From contig JARKIP010000033.1 in assembly GCA_029990175.1 (NCBI GenBank), positions 2,356,001-2,420,000 of the forward strand: 64,000 nucleotides of DNA, read 5' to 3'. This stretch comes from Petunia secreta (taxonomy: Eukaryota; Streptophyta; Magnoliopsida; Solanales; Solanaceae). Both the position numbers and the translations under genes were made by a program. Below, piece after piece: positions 20,570 to 30,964 of this stretch. The notes beneath the pieces were generated by a model. That model searched no databases. It was not told where the DNA came from and worked only from the letters and a program-made list of their open reading frames with translations. The stretch's first letter is position 1. Every line of letters starts with the position of its first letter.

Positions 20570-23248
20570 CTACTCTTTGCCCGAAGATTCAGCTTCGAAA
20601 CCTTTTTCCTCGTAATCCAAGCTCCCACTGCTCGAAGGAAGACTGTCCATCAGCTGCCGAGCCTTGACAGCATCACTTTTAGCCTTGGCAATCTCTGCAT
20701 CAAGATCCGCCCCGTCATGGCATTGTTTGAGAGTTTGCAGCTTTGTCTGGATGACAGCCCAGTTCTTTTCAACTTTGGCTCTAGTTACTCGTATATTCCG
20801 CTTCGATGAAGAGGATGCAACTTTATCCTGCAGGGCCTTAACCTTGGCTTCAAGTTGACTCTTGTCCTTAGCCAGCTCATTTATCTTGAGCAAATTCTCC
20901 TTCAGACTGGAGTGGAATTTTTTAGCGTTACTGCTGACAGTAGCCCTGGCCTCAGCATTTACCCTCTTCAGCTCGGCATCACAAGCTTGCTTTAGAGCTG
21001 TCATTTTAGCTTCAACGACAGACACAGCCTCGCAGGCATTCACCACCTCAAGATCAAATTTGTCAGCAACCTTTCTAGCTTCATCTAGCTCAAGTTTGGC
21101 TCTGACCAATTGCTTTTCAAGATCAACTACTTGATATTGGAAGTTTGCTCGCTCTTGATTCCACCCCGCTTTCATCTTCCTGAGTCCATACTCTCGGTAG
21201 GAGCAATTTCAGCAGCTCTAATGGAGTTAATATAGCACTGCAAAGAATAGGTTGGGAAAATCAAGAAAAAGAGAAGAAAGGATAAAACCAAGTAATAAAA
21301 GGCGTGCATGGATGGCGTGCTGAGCTGCGTCAGCCATGAAATCAGGGATTGGGGTCCTCCCGAGGTGGTCTCGTTCTAGCGGCACAAGGAGCCCATGAAG
21401 ACTGATTGGGACAGCTACGTCTCCATCTAAGAGACAAAGGTCGGAGGGAATTTCAATACTATGAAATTGCCTCAGAGGAATTGAATCTTCTGCAGGCTCG
21501 GAAGCGGCCTGAGAGGTTCTCTCTTCTGCTCGAGGGGGTTCACCAACGCTTGTTCCCATACTTGCTGAAGGTTGGGCTACTTCATTAGCTTTATCAGCAA
21601 CTTGAACTAGTCCTTGAGGGTTGATGTCGTAGTTTCTCCTTGAGCCTCTTCTGGCTCGTTAACAAAAATTACTTCGGGGTGGGAGGCAGACTTTTCTTCC
21701 ACTTTGGCTCACTTGGCCTCGAAGGATTTTTTTGAAGAGGACATCTTCCTCTTCAGAGCTGGAAAGCAAGATACAAAAATTTGTTAGTAAAGGATGGGGT
21801 AAAAGCAAAGGTTGAAAAGAAAGTATCAAACCTTTTGAAGTCCCGTGATCCCGTGACCTCTCGGGGACTGCTTCTTTTCCTTACTTTTGATTCTTAAGGT
21901 TTTCAATCAAACCTTCAATCTCGTCTAAAGCATCCCCAACCTCGGGGACTTTCTCATTTTTGTCCTTCTTGTCTTTCTTGCTCTTTTTCTCCTTCGGCAG
22001 GGTAAACTACCCTTTTTGGAAGACTTATAATGGGATGGGCGGAAATTGATCAAGAAATATATTTGGAGGAAGAGCTTAATGAAGGTGAAAGAAACTTACC
22101 GTGGCATTTGCATGACCACTGGTTCTCTTCAAAAGCAGCCAAGATCATCCATGATCTCTCTGACCTTGATCTTGCATCAATAATGGCTTGTACCCAACTA
22201 GTTAAACCCTTTGGGCGAGTAATTGAGATTGTTTCAGCTAGCAAAATTTGAGGCAAAAGGAGTTAGATGAGGAATTATTGAACAAAGAATTGAAGGTAAT
22301 CAAGAGTAATGCTGACGTGTTTGGTTCTACCGCTTGGGGAAACCAGGCTTTCAAGAAATAAGAATGGTCGGCAAAAGAACGAAGTGTTCATTCCACCCAC
22401 GGTCTTCTATGTCTTCACTTTTGGTAATCAACGAGAACTAGCCTCGTTTATTTGGTTGAACAACCCCATCTTTGTGGAGAGTGGGTAGATAAGATACAGT
22501 AAATGGTCAAGAGTGAAAAAAACACCAGCTTGTTTGCTCAAGTAATCGAGGCATTGCACATGCCTCCACATTCTTGGACCGACTTGAGCTATACATAAGT
22601 TGTAAGTACGGAAAAACGTGTCCACTACCTTGGGGACAGGAAAGGTAAATCCTATTGTGAAGGGGTAAGTGTATACAAGGAATGCCCCTCCACCCTATCC
22701 CAAGTGCGGCTATCTGGGGCAGGAATACCAACCTCGACCTCGGGGCCCCAATTGCAATCAGCTCGAACAAAATTTACATTTTCTTGAGTTATCAAGCTAG
22801 GGGTGTTTTGAACAGGGATGTTCCTTTTCCTCCTGATATCTGCCTCGGTCTGAGGTTGCATCTTGAAGTCAACCGAGAGGTCCAATTCAGAAGGTATGAT
22901 ATGGTAGGGTTTGAGTTCTAGGTCATCTATAGAGGAATCATTCTTTTAAGCCTCAGCTTTCTCAGCTTCGGCGTTATCGTCATTACCAGCCTCTTCAATG
23001 ATATCATCTTCTTCATCAATGATGATTTCTTCAACCTCGCCACGATTGGCAGTGGTTTTACGCCGTTTTTTGCCATAACCACTTGGCTGTGAAGGAATTT
23101 TAATATTAAAGTCGGGAGGAAAGATTATGTTTAGTGGTTCTGGGATGTTAACCAATTCGCCGCCAACAACCATGGTGTCAGCGGTAGGAATGGAAGAGTT
23201 TGGAGAGTTTTGTTTAGAGTTCATTGACATTTTCAGAAAGGATTTCAA
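20570..23248 (-). pseudogene. E1 antisense gene (putative gypsy-type transposon domain + coiled coil)
   Basis: The minus-strand gene faces gag. It starts at 23248 or at the internal Met at 23230. The first segment ends in an acidic run (EEIIIDEEDDIIEEAGN, about 23000). The next blocks, VRADCNWGPEVEVGIPAP (about 22760) and FFRTYNLCIAQVGPRMWRHVQCLDYLSKQAG (about 22600), align with the central domain of the E2 and E3 antisense genes. The last 200 codons (21175-20570) are a long charged coiled coil ending in an acidic tail. Frames and stops change between blocks; introns are likely but were not placed. Similarity to E2 and E3 is at protein level only, so this is an older or different subfamily. 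Function is unknown. Confidence 0.7.
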
Positions 23249-23332
23249 TTTCAGAAAAAAGAGATTTTAAGAAATTTTTTACTGTTGATTGTAAAGAAGG
23301 AAGTAGAGAGGAAGAAGAAGAAGAAACGGAGC

Positions 23333-23340
23333 TATATATA
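23333..23340 (-). promoter_or_regulatory. E1 antisense-gene TATA box candidate
   Basis: TATATATA on the minus strand, about 90-110 bp upstream of the antisense ATG, matching the position of TATAAATA in E2 and E3. Confidence 0.5.
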
Positions 23341-23531
23341 AGGTGAAAGATCATGATTGCACTTAAATGGGGAAGGCAAAGCAGAAAATCACGCCTAATT
23401 AGCGGATGCCACCCGCGATTGATGTGAATATGGAGTGACAACTGCCGTTTTTGAAATTCATGGCGTATGTACGGCCACGTCGATCACCCGCCTAAATTCA
23501 TTGCACTCCTCGAAAGTTCTGTCAACTACTC

Positions 23532-23545
23532 GAGGAGTGAGGGAA
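23532..23545 (+). other. E1 polypurine tract
   Basis: The purine run GAGGAGTGAGGGAA sits 5 bp before the 3' LTR (23551). It is the expected primer site for plus-strand synthesis. Confidence 0.75.
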
Positions 23546-23550
23546 CTATC

Positions 23551-24100
23551 TGTATTGGGTAAAAATCCACCGAGCCTCGGCGACAGGGCTCGGGGCATGA
23601 CTTGATTAAGTCTCTCCGAAGATTACCCCTCGAGGGAAAATATCTTGTTCTCAAGGCTAGCCACCTCGGACAGGACAAAACCGAGGTCGGAAATCGAGTC
23701 TCGGGTAGATTGAGGAACAATCACCACGAGGTAATCTGTTGACCCCTCGAGGAGGCATGACATCTCAGTGAACGAGCTCAGTCTTTTATAACTGTCGACC
23801 GTTGCATGGACATTAAAGAGGAAGATCATGGGCTGACCATGATCAAACGTGGAATAGTGGTCATTAAGTATAGTTATTACTCTTTCATTTTCTGTAGACT
23901 ATAAATATGTACCTTGTAACCAAGGAAAAGGATCCATAAATATAACACAATACTTATACTTCTTTACTCATCACTGTTTATCATTATTTCTCTAGTTATT
24001 ATTCATTTCTCGCTCGTTTTCTTGGCTTTGATACAAACAAATTGCTAACTAATCCAAAATAAATTTGATTTGGTGTCCTAATCAGATTTAGGCCAACAAA
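23551..24100 (+). repeat. E1 3' LTR
   Basis: Colinear with 16798-17346. The last bases are CCAACAAA where the 5' LTR has CCAACACA, followed by the target duplicate ACTGT. Confidence 0.9.
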
Positions 24101-24776
24101 ACTGTATACCATTTTTGGTATACTGTATACTCTTTTGATTTACCGCACAAATGTATCTTTTAAAATTTTATCATTTTAAATACGGTATACCTCTTTGGTA
24201 TACTATATACTCTTTTGGTATACCTTTCTGTGTTAGGATCAAAGTGTGTGATGCTATTGAGCAAATCAATATTTCAATTTTTGTTGTTATAAATAAAGTA
24301 CACCTTTTTGTTAACCGTATAGTCTTTTGGTATACCTTTTATGTTTGGATCAATGTGTACGATTCTATCGAATAAATAAATATTTTCAGTTTTTGTTGTT
24401 TTGAACAAAGTATACCTTTTTGGTTACTGTATACCGTTTTGATATATCGTACAAATGGATCTTTTAAAGTTTTATCATTAAATACGGTATACCATTTTGG
24501 TATACCGTATACACTTTTAGTATACCTTTCTGTGTTTCGATCAAAACTTGCGATGGTATCGAACAAATAAATATTTTAATTTTATTGTTATAAACAAAGT
24601 ATACCATTTTGGTAACTATATACTCTTTTGGTATACCTTTTTATGTTTGGATCAATATGTATGATTCTATCGAACAAATAGATATTTTTAGTTTTTGTTG
24701 TTTTGAACAAAGTATACCTTTTTGGTATATTCGGTATACTGTATACCGTTTTGGTATACCGTACAAATGGATCTTC
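24101..24776. repeat. GTATAC-rich minisatellite, block 2
   Basis: Continuation of the array at 16330-16797 after E1, with the same dyads and linkers. It is interrupted at TTC (24774-24776) by the CACTA-like element and resumes at 28168. Confidence 0.88.
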
Positions 24777-24799
24777 TACTATAAGAAAAAGGCTTTTCA

Positions 24800-24970
24800 G
24801 GGACCAGTATTTAAGGATGAGTTAAAAATCTGGTCCCAAAAAACATACTTATAAGGACGAGATTCCTTTATGGTCCTTAAATTTCGTTTTTCAAAATTTT
24901 ATTAACGAAGGGACTAAATCTGGTCATGAAATGATAAAGCATCTGGTCCTTAATTGCTTAAAGTCGAGGG
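24800..24970. repeat. left subterminal GGACCAG repeats
   Basis: GGGACCAG, CTGGTCCC, TGGTCCTTA and CTGGTCCTTAA recur in both orientations. Such subterminal words are transposase-binding sites in characterised CACTA elements. Confidence 0.7.
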
Positions 24971-27830
24971 GAAACAAGGCATATACACTAAAAAAATTTG
25001 ACCCGAAATTTTTTTAAAAGAAACAAATAAGTAAAATTGCTAAATGGTACTCCGCTAAAACCAGTCCTTAAGATAATCTCTCAAAACCTAATATTCTCTT
25101 TTCTCCCAAAATGATCCTCATCTTGATCTCTAACCATCGCCTCAATTCTGGATGCCGGTAATGAAGATTCAGATGTAAAACTTACAATCACGAATCTCAA
25201 TGGTTCGCCTCAATGAATTAGGGTTTTGGACACTGCCCTTTTATTTATGTGCTCCCCTCGTCCCAGGTCAGATCTAAACTCAAAAATAGGGAGAAAAATT
25301 AAGAAGAAGATAACAATGAGTTGTTTTTTGTATTGTTATTATGTAATTTCAGGTATTTGCGAAATTTTTCGATTGCCTTTAGGTCTTCGATTTGATGATT
25401 TAGTATCCTCTTCAATTTATTGCAACTTGCAAGTTGGTCAGAACTGCTCACGGGAATTGTACTTGAACAGTTGACTTATGTGCTGATGTTTTTTGCAGAA
25501 ATTAGTAGAATTTTGAGGTAATTTTCACTTTCATCTTTGCCTTATTGTGGTGTTTAGTGGTAATTGGAATTATAGACATGTAAAGCTGATACTTTTTGGG
25601 TACGGATTGTAGGATATAACTAATTACGAAATATCGTGTAACTTGAGGGTTTCCAAATCATCATCAACAAATATATGAAAATGCCACGCTCGGTAGAATG
25701 TACTATCTACTTTGTCTCGTAGTATTTGCTAATTCTAATTGAACTTACAATGAAATATTTGGCATATAACCTGATGAGTCCTAGTTGTCTAGATCTGCAA
25801 TTTTTCGTTCTACGTAGCTCTAATCTTTTAATTCTTTATTTAAGTAAATTTCCTACGCCTATCATCTATACTTTTTGAACTGATACTTTTGGGAGAATGT
25901 TTTAGAAAGTGGTTCTTACCGAAATTTGAATTTTTCTTACAGTTTTACCTTTTAGTTATTTTGCATTTGAAACTTCTTATATTGTGAAAAGGTGAGGAAA
26001 ATGAAGAGCTATAGACTTGGTTTCTTGTTGAAAGCTAACTATAAAGTAACAAGAAGATCATTATGTTATATTCCACCATTTATCAGTGATGTGTAGAATC
26101 TTTTCAAGGACTATGTACATAAATAGTTGTCAGCAACATAGTAGAAAGGTTGGCACCTTTTCCTTGAATGTGAAAAAACAAGTTAGGATTAGTGTTTATT
26201 TCTAATTTTTCCTTGCATTGAACTACAAAATTTAAGTTCCACATTAGAATTGGAGGTTTTACATGAATAAGTACTATAATCTGATAGAAAAGAAAATAAG
26301 TACTATAATTTGATAGTGCTATTTGTTTGTGTGTAGCATTGTTTCTATTACATGCAGGGATAAGCGTGCAATTTGATAGTGCTTTGTTTGGTGTATGGCA
26401 TTTCTTTTATTAAATGCAGGGAAAACACGTGATAGTGCTTTCACTTAGTTTTACAGTCATTCTTCTTGATGATCTTATGTCTTGAAATTTAAAATCAAGT
26501 ACTTAATTACAGAAGAATGAAAAGAAGTGAAAAAGGTCTAACTTGGAGTTGGTATTAGCTTATGAATAGAACACAATTGTATTCATGTATTAAATTAAAT
26601 AGTTTGACGATTTAAATTCCATCATCTCTTTTAGAAGTTAAGCAACGTATTCTGTTGTTCGTTGTATCAGAATTTTCTTTTGTTTGTTGTTTCATTACAG
26701 ATTGATGATGGTTAAACCGTTGATCATGAGGCTTATTCTATAGTAAGCTTCATTCTAATTGGTTTCTCTCTTGCTTGTGCACATTAGCAGTTATTCTGCC
26801 TCCGAGTTAACTTCGCTAATATTACATCATAAATTTTGTTTTTGGCACTAATAAATTTGGATTGCTGATGGTATTTGTGTTCCAAATTTCCAAGTTATGG
26901 ATTTTAAATCAGAAGAAGATCTATTATGCCATTACATTCATGTAAATTGATATCCTAAATCTAATGGTGGAAGAGTTTAAGGCTTGAGCAGCTTCTAGGG
27001 ACTTGAGCCTATTATTTTTTAATACTATATACTACTGTTACTCAAATATTTTGTAACTTTGTGTATTCTAATGAATTTATCTTCTATAATAGTATGAGAT
27101 AGAATAAAAATTGGTCTATACGTATTTTTCAGGTCATTTGGGATATACTGTGACTACATAGCTACCTGGTTGGGAACATAGTGGATGAGGATAGCTATAT
27201 AGGTAAGCAAAGAGGTGAGATGCTACCAGCTTATAGATAGGCACATGCTTTTTTAAACCTCATTTACTTACATTTGCAACTTTTATTTCCAGTTTGTTCA
27301 TCTCCAATCTAAAAAAGAATAACAGTTGAATTTAACCAGTCCATTTTCAGGTGGTTTCAGTTCCCATGGGACTTCTATTCTGACAAGTTTAGCAATATCC
27401 TCTTTGTCGAATCAAATTTTGAATGGTCATTGGTGCATCAACTCACTATACTTCTGATGCAGCTTAAGCTTTTCGATGGTTTCTGTGAGACAAACGAACT
27501 CTGTCGAGCAGGGAGACGTGTCTATGAAGACTTCATGCAAGTTGACAAGTTTGTGTTTATTTTGCTAGGGAAATTAGGAAAAACATTACAGTATAGTTAT
27601 TTGTAGTTCTGTAAATTATGTTGTGACTTGGAGATCTGTTGTGACCTGTATATCTTGGTTATAGTGTTATATAATTAAATATGAATTATGTATATTTATG
27701 TATAAAAGCATAATATTATATTTTTGCTTGTATGCTGTGATTTATCTTTATTTGAATTGTATTTTTAATATTTACAAAGTAATGGAAATAATTATATATT
27801 CTAGGATGGTATTTATTGTACCTAAACAAT
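24970..27830. other. interior of the CACTA-like element, no gene seen
   Basis: AT-rich, without an ORF over about 85 codons that I would support. Several stretches around 26310-26430 repeat a TTTGATAGTGCTxTTTGTTTGxTGT segment, a small internal direct duplication. Confidence 0.5.
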
Positions 27831-28150
27831 CAGGGACCAACATTGCTATCTTTAAATCTTTTAAGGACCAGATGTTTGGTCCTAATAAAATTTTTAGGAC
27901 CAGCTAAATGGTCCCTAAGACATAATAGACACCAAAAGCTACCTGTTCAAGGACCATATTTCTCGTCCATAAAAGTGTTATAAAGACCAGATTTTCATTG
28001 GTCACTGAATATCTTTAAGGACCAGCATAAATATCTCGTCGTTATTGACCTTTAACCACGAAAGCTTTAGTGACGGGCGACGACCAGGTTTTCTGGTCGC
28101 TATTGGAGAATTAAGGACCAGATCCAGGCTTTTTAGGACCACTTTAAAAG
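27830..28150. repeat. right subterminal GGACCAG repeats
   Basis: At least eight AAGGACCAG/TGGTCC words and degenerate forms, denser than at the left end. Confidence 0.75.
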
Positions 28151-28167
28151 CTAATTTTCTTGTACTG

Positions 28168-29085
28168 TTCTAAAATTTTATCATTTTAAACACGGTATAA
28201 TGGTATACCGTATACTCTTTTGGTATACCTTTCTGTGTTTGGATCAAAGCTTCCAATGATATTGAGTTTTTGTTATTTTAAAGAAAGTATACCTTTTTGG
28301 TATACCATATACTCATTTGGTATACCCTTCTGTGTTTGGATTAAAGTGTGCGATGCTATCGAGTAAATAAAAATTTTAGTTTTTATTGGTCTGAACAATG
28401 TATACATTCTTGGTATACTGTATACTCTTTTGGTATACCTTGTTATGTTCAAATCGGAATGCGAAATGTTACCAAAAACATATATATTTCAATTTTATTG
28501 ATTTTGATGAAGTATATCTTTTTTGGTAAATTGTATACTCTTTTGTGTTTGGATCAAAATGTGCGATGTTATCGAGCAAATAAATATTTCAGTTTTTTGT
28601 TATTTTTAACAATGTATACCTTTCTGGTATACTGTATACTCTTTTGGTATACCTTGTTCTGTTGGGACTGAGGTGCGAGATGTTACAGAACTCACATATA
28701 TTTTAATTTTTATTATTTTTAAAGAAGTACATATTTTTGGTATACCCTTTTGTGTTTGGAGCAAAGTCTATCGAGCAAGTAAATATTTCAATATCTTTGT
28801 TTAGGCATATTTTATACCTTGTTATGTTCCGATTGAAGTGCGAGATGTTACCAAACATATAGATTCTTCAATTTTTGTACTTATACACAAAGTATACCTT
28901 TTCAGTATACCGTATAGTCTTTTGTTATACCCTTTTGTATTTGGATCAAAGTGTGCGATGCTATCGAGCAAATAAATATTTCAGTATTTGTTGTTTTGAA
29001 CAAAGTATACCTTTTTAGTATACTGTATACTCTTTTGATATACCTTGTTATGTTTGAATCAAAGTGTGAGCGTTACAAAACACAT
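28168..29085. repeat. GTATAC-rich minisatellite, block 3
   Basis: Third part of the array, with five to six units. GGTATACC/GTATAC dyads repeat with TGTGCGATGxTATCGAGCAAATAAATATTT linkers. It ends at an A/G-rich run at 29090. Confidence 0.88.
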
Positions 29086-30310
29086 ATATATTAAAAAGAA
29101 AAAAAAAGAAAAAGAGATTAAATATAATAAGCTTATGGAGAAATAAAACAAAAATTAAAAAACAAAAGATTAGGGCAACATGAACAGGAGAAAGAAAAAA
29201 AGAAAGAAAAAGTGAAAACGGAGAAGGAAAAAGGAATAATAAACGAATGACGAAAGAAAAGAAGAGAAAAAATAATATAAAAAATATTGGGAGAGAGAGA
29301 GGGATTTGAGTTCCTTGTTTTATACCTCAAGACAGGAAGTTCATTAGCTTATGGATATAGAATGTAAATAAGTTATGGGTATTAATGTAATGGGTAGAGC
29401 CACGCATATAAAATAGGATGTATGCATATTCTTTTAAATCTCCAAAAAAATAAGTGGTTTTGAGTAGAAGTAGAAGTTGTTTTTTAGCTTTTAAATAGAA
29501 GCTGAAAAAAGTAGTTTCTCCAAAAAAAAAAAAAAAAAAAAAAATAAGTGCTTTTGAGCTTTAAGGACAAGAATAGATATGTAAAAAAAATAGGAAACAA
29601 CTTTTATGCATATATTTTTTTCGTAATTTGACGTTTTAAAAATGAACTTTTAAATATCTGTCAAATACCAATTACTAACAAAAGCACTTCACTCATGATT
29701 TAGCCAAACACAAACTGCTATTGTTCTAAAACGTTTTTTTTTTCAAAAACATTTTTGCTCAAAAGTACTTCTCAAAATAAGTTAAGTTTGATAGTTCAGC
29801 CAAACAGGCTCTATGTGACACAATAAGTAAAGCTCAATAAGTACATACGATATATATGAGTATTTACATTGTATCCGATTCAATGAGCTGAATTTATATG
29901 TAATAAAAGTTTTTAATTAATAATTTAAATTTTATGTTACAATTATAATAATTAAAAGGGTATTTTAGTAATTTAAATAATTAGTGGGGATATTTTAGTA
30001 CTCTGATTTTACATTAGGAAGTTCCCCTTTTATAATAATATGATAAACTATTGTTTTAACATGTCAAAATTTAAGTAGATTTCTAATTTACTTGGTAAAA
30101 CAAATGAAATGTTATTTTTTATGAAAAATTACTCTGTCAATCGAGTTAACTGAACCGAGTCGAACCATTTCAATCAGACCGAATCTTTGGGCAAATTCGG
30201 GTTTTGACCGAGCCTCGCCAAATTTTAACCGAAACCAATTTCGGCAACAAACAAAATACATTTTTTCCCAATCTTACATTTTAACTTTATTTCATTACCC
30301 ACCATGTAAG
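29086..30310. other. AT-rich intergenic stretch with low-complexity runs
   Basis: 29090-29300 is strongly purine-rich (A/G microsatellite-like); 29522-29543 is a poly-A run; 29440-29820 resembles 11510-11720 and ends near AGCCAAACAGGCTC. No gene is supported. Confidence 0.5.
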
Positions 30311-30315
30311 GTAAT

Positions 30316-30874
30316 TGTATTGGGTAAAAATTGACGTGCTTGGTTAGCACCTCGGCATGATGAACCAAAGAGAAAATGAGCCGACGCTCCGAAGAAGAAT
30401 GATTGAAGCAATCGATCAAGTTACCGAAGGTGAACTTCAATGTCACTACCGAAAGCGAGCCGCGAGCAGAGCTTCGGTGATATCTCCTTCCAACCGAACA
30501 GCAAGGTCATGCCACCGAAGTTATGTGATCGAACTTTGGTGGGGCACCTCGGTTCCAACGGCTTTGCAGCCCACTACTTCAGCCCACTAATTCCTCCTAT
30601 TAACGCCAAGGACGTGAGACAAAGCATGATTGATAGTGGAAGACGTGGGCAAGGCCCCTAGGCCTATTAATAGCACTTCATTTTATATGATAAGGATCCA
30701 GAAATACATACTGAAACTCTGCCCAAATTTTGTACTCATCACAATATATTGAAATCAAGTTATTCTTTCGCATTCACGCCTATTTCTTGCATTTATTTAG
30801 CTTTGATACGAAGTTTTGCTTATATTCAAACCCAAATTCGATTTGTGATCCTAAAACTGGTTTAGGCCCATACA
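30316..30874 (+). repeat. E2 5' LTR
   Basis: Begins TGTATTGGG and ends CCATACA. It differs from the 3' LTR mainly by C/T and G/A changes, the pattern left by methylated-cytosine decay. Confidence 0.92.
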
Positions 30875-30877
30875 AAT

Positions 30878-30894
30878 TGGCGTCGTCTTTGGGG
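30878..30894 (+). other. E2 primer-binding site
   Basis: TGGCGTCGTCTTTGGGG, 3 bp inside the LTR and colinear with the sites of E1 and E3. tRNA not assigned. Confidence 0.65.
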
Positions 30895-30964
30895 ATATAA
30901 GCAGAAATGCTTTGTTCCAAAGTTCTACGTCCTTTTTTGTTAAAGCTCACAGTTCAACGACGTT

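Larger units (their letters stand above)
16798..24100 (+). mobile_element. Ty3/gypsy Tat-type LTR retrotransposon E1, pol-deleted
   Basis: 7.3 kb element with LTRs at 16798-17346 and 23551-24100 and a 5-bp target duplication ACTGT (16793-16797, 24101-24105). The interior holds a decayed gag-pro on the plus strand (17424-19815), a short non-coding remnant where pol should be (19816-20400), and an antisense gene on the minus strand (23248-20570). Reverse transcriptase, RNase H and integrase are all missing, so it could only have moved with proteins from a relative such as E2 or E3. The LTRs differ at several percent of positions by eye, mostly transitions. Confidence 0.9.
24777..28167. mobile_element. 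non-autonomous CACTA-like element with GGACCAG subterminal repeats
   Basis: The left end TACTATAAGAAAAAGGC and the inverse of the right end (CAGTACAAGAAAATTAGC) resemble the CACTACAAGAAAA terminus of plant CACTA elements, with one or two changes at each tip. TTC is duplicated on both sides (24774-24776, 28168-28170), the 3-bp size expected. Both ends carry many GGACCAG/CTGGTCC words, in 24800-24960 and 27830-28150. The interior of about 2.9 kb has no ORF of note. It must rely on a transposase from elsewhere. Confidence 0.8.

Noticed and set aside
29133..29330. 65-codon Phe/Ser-rich minus ORF
   Set aside because: Translation of an A/G-rich low-complexity run; no start context or similarity.
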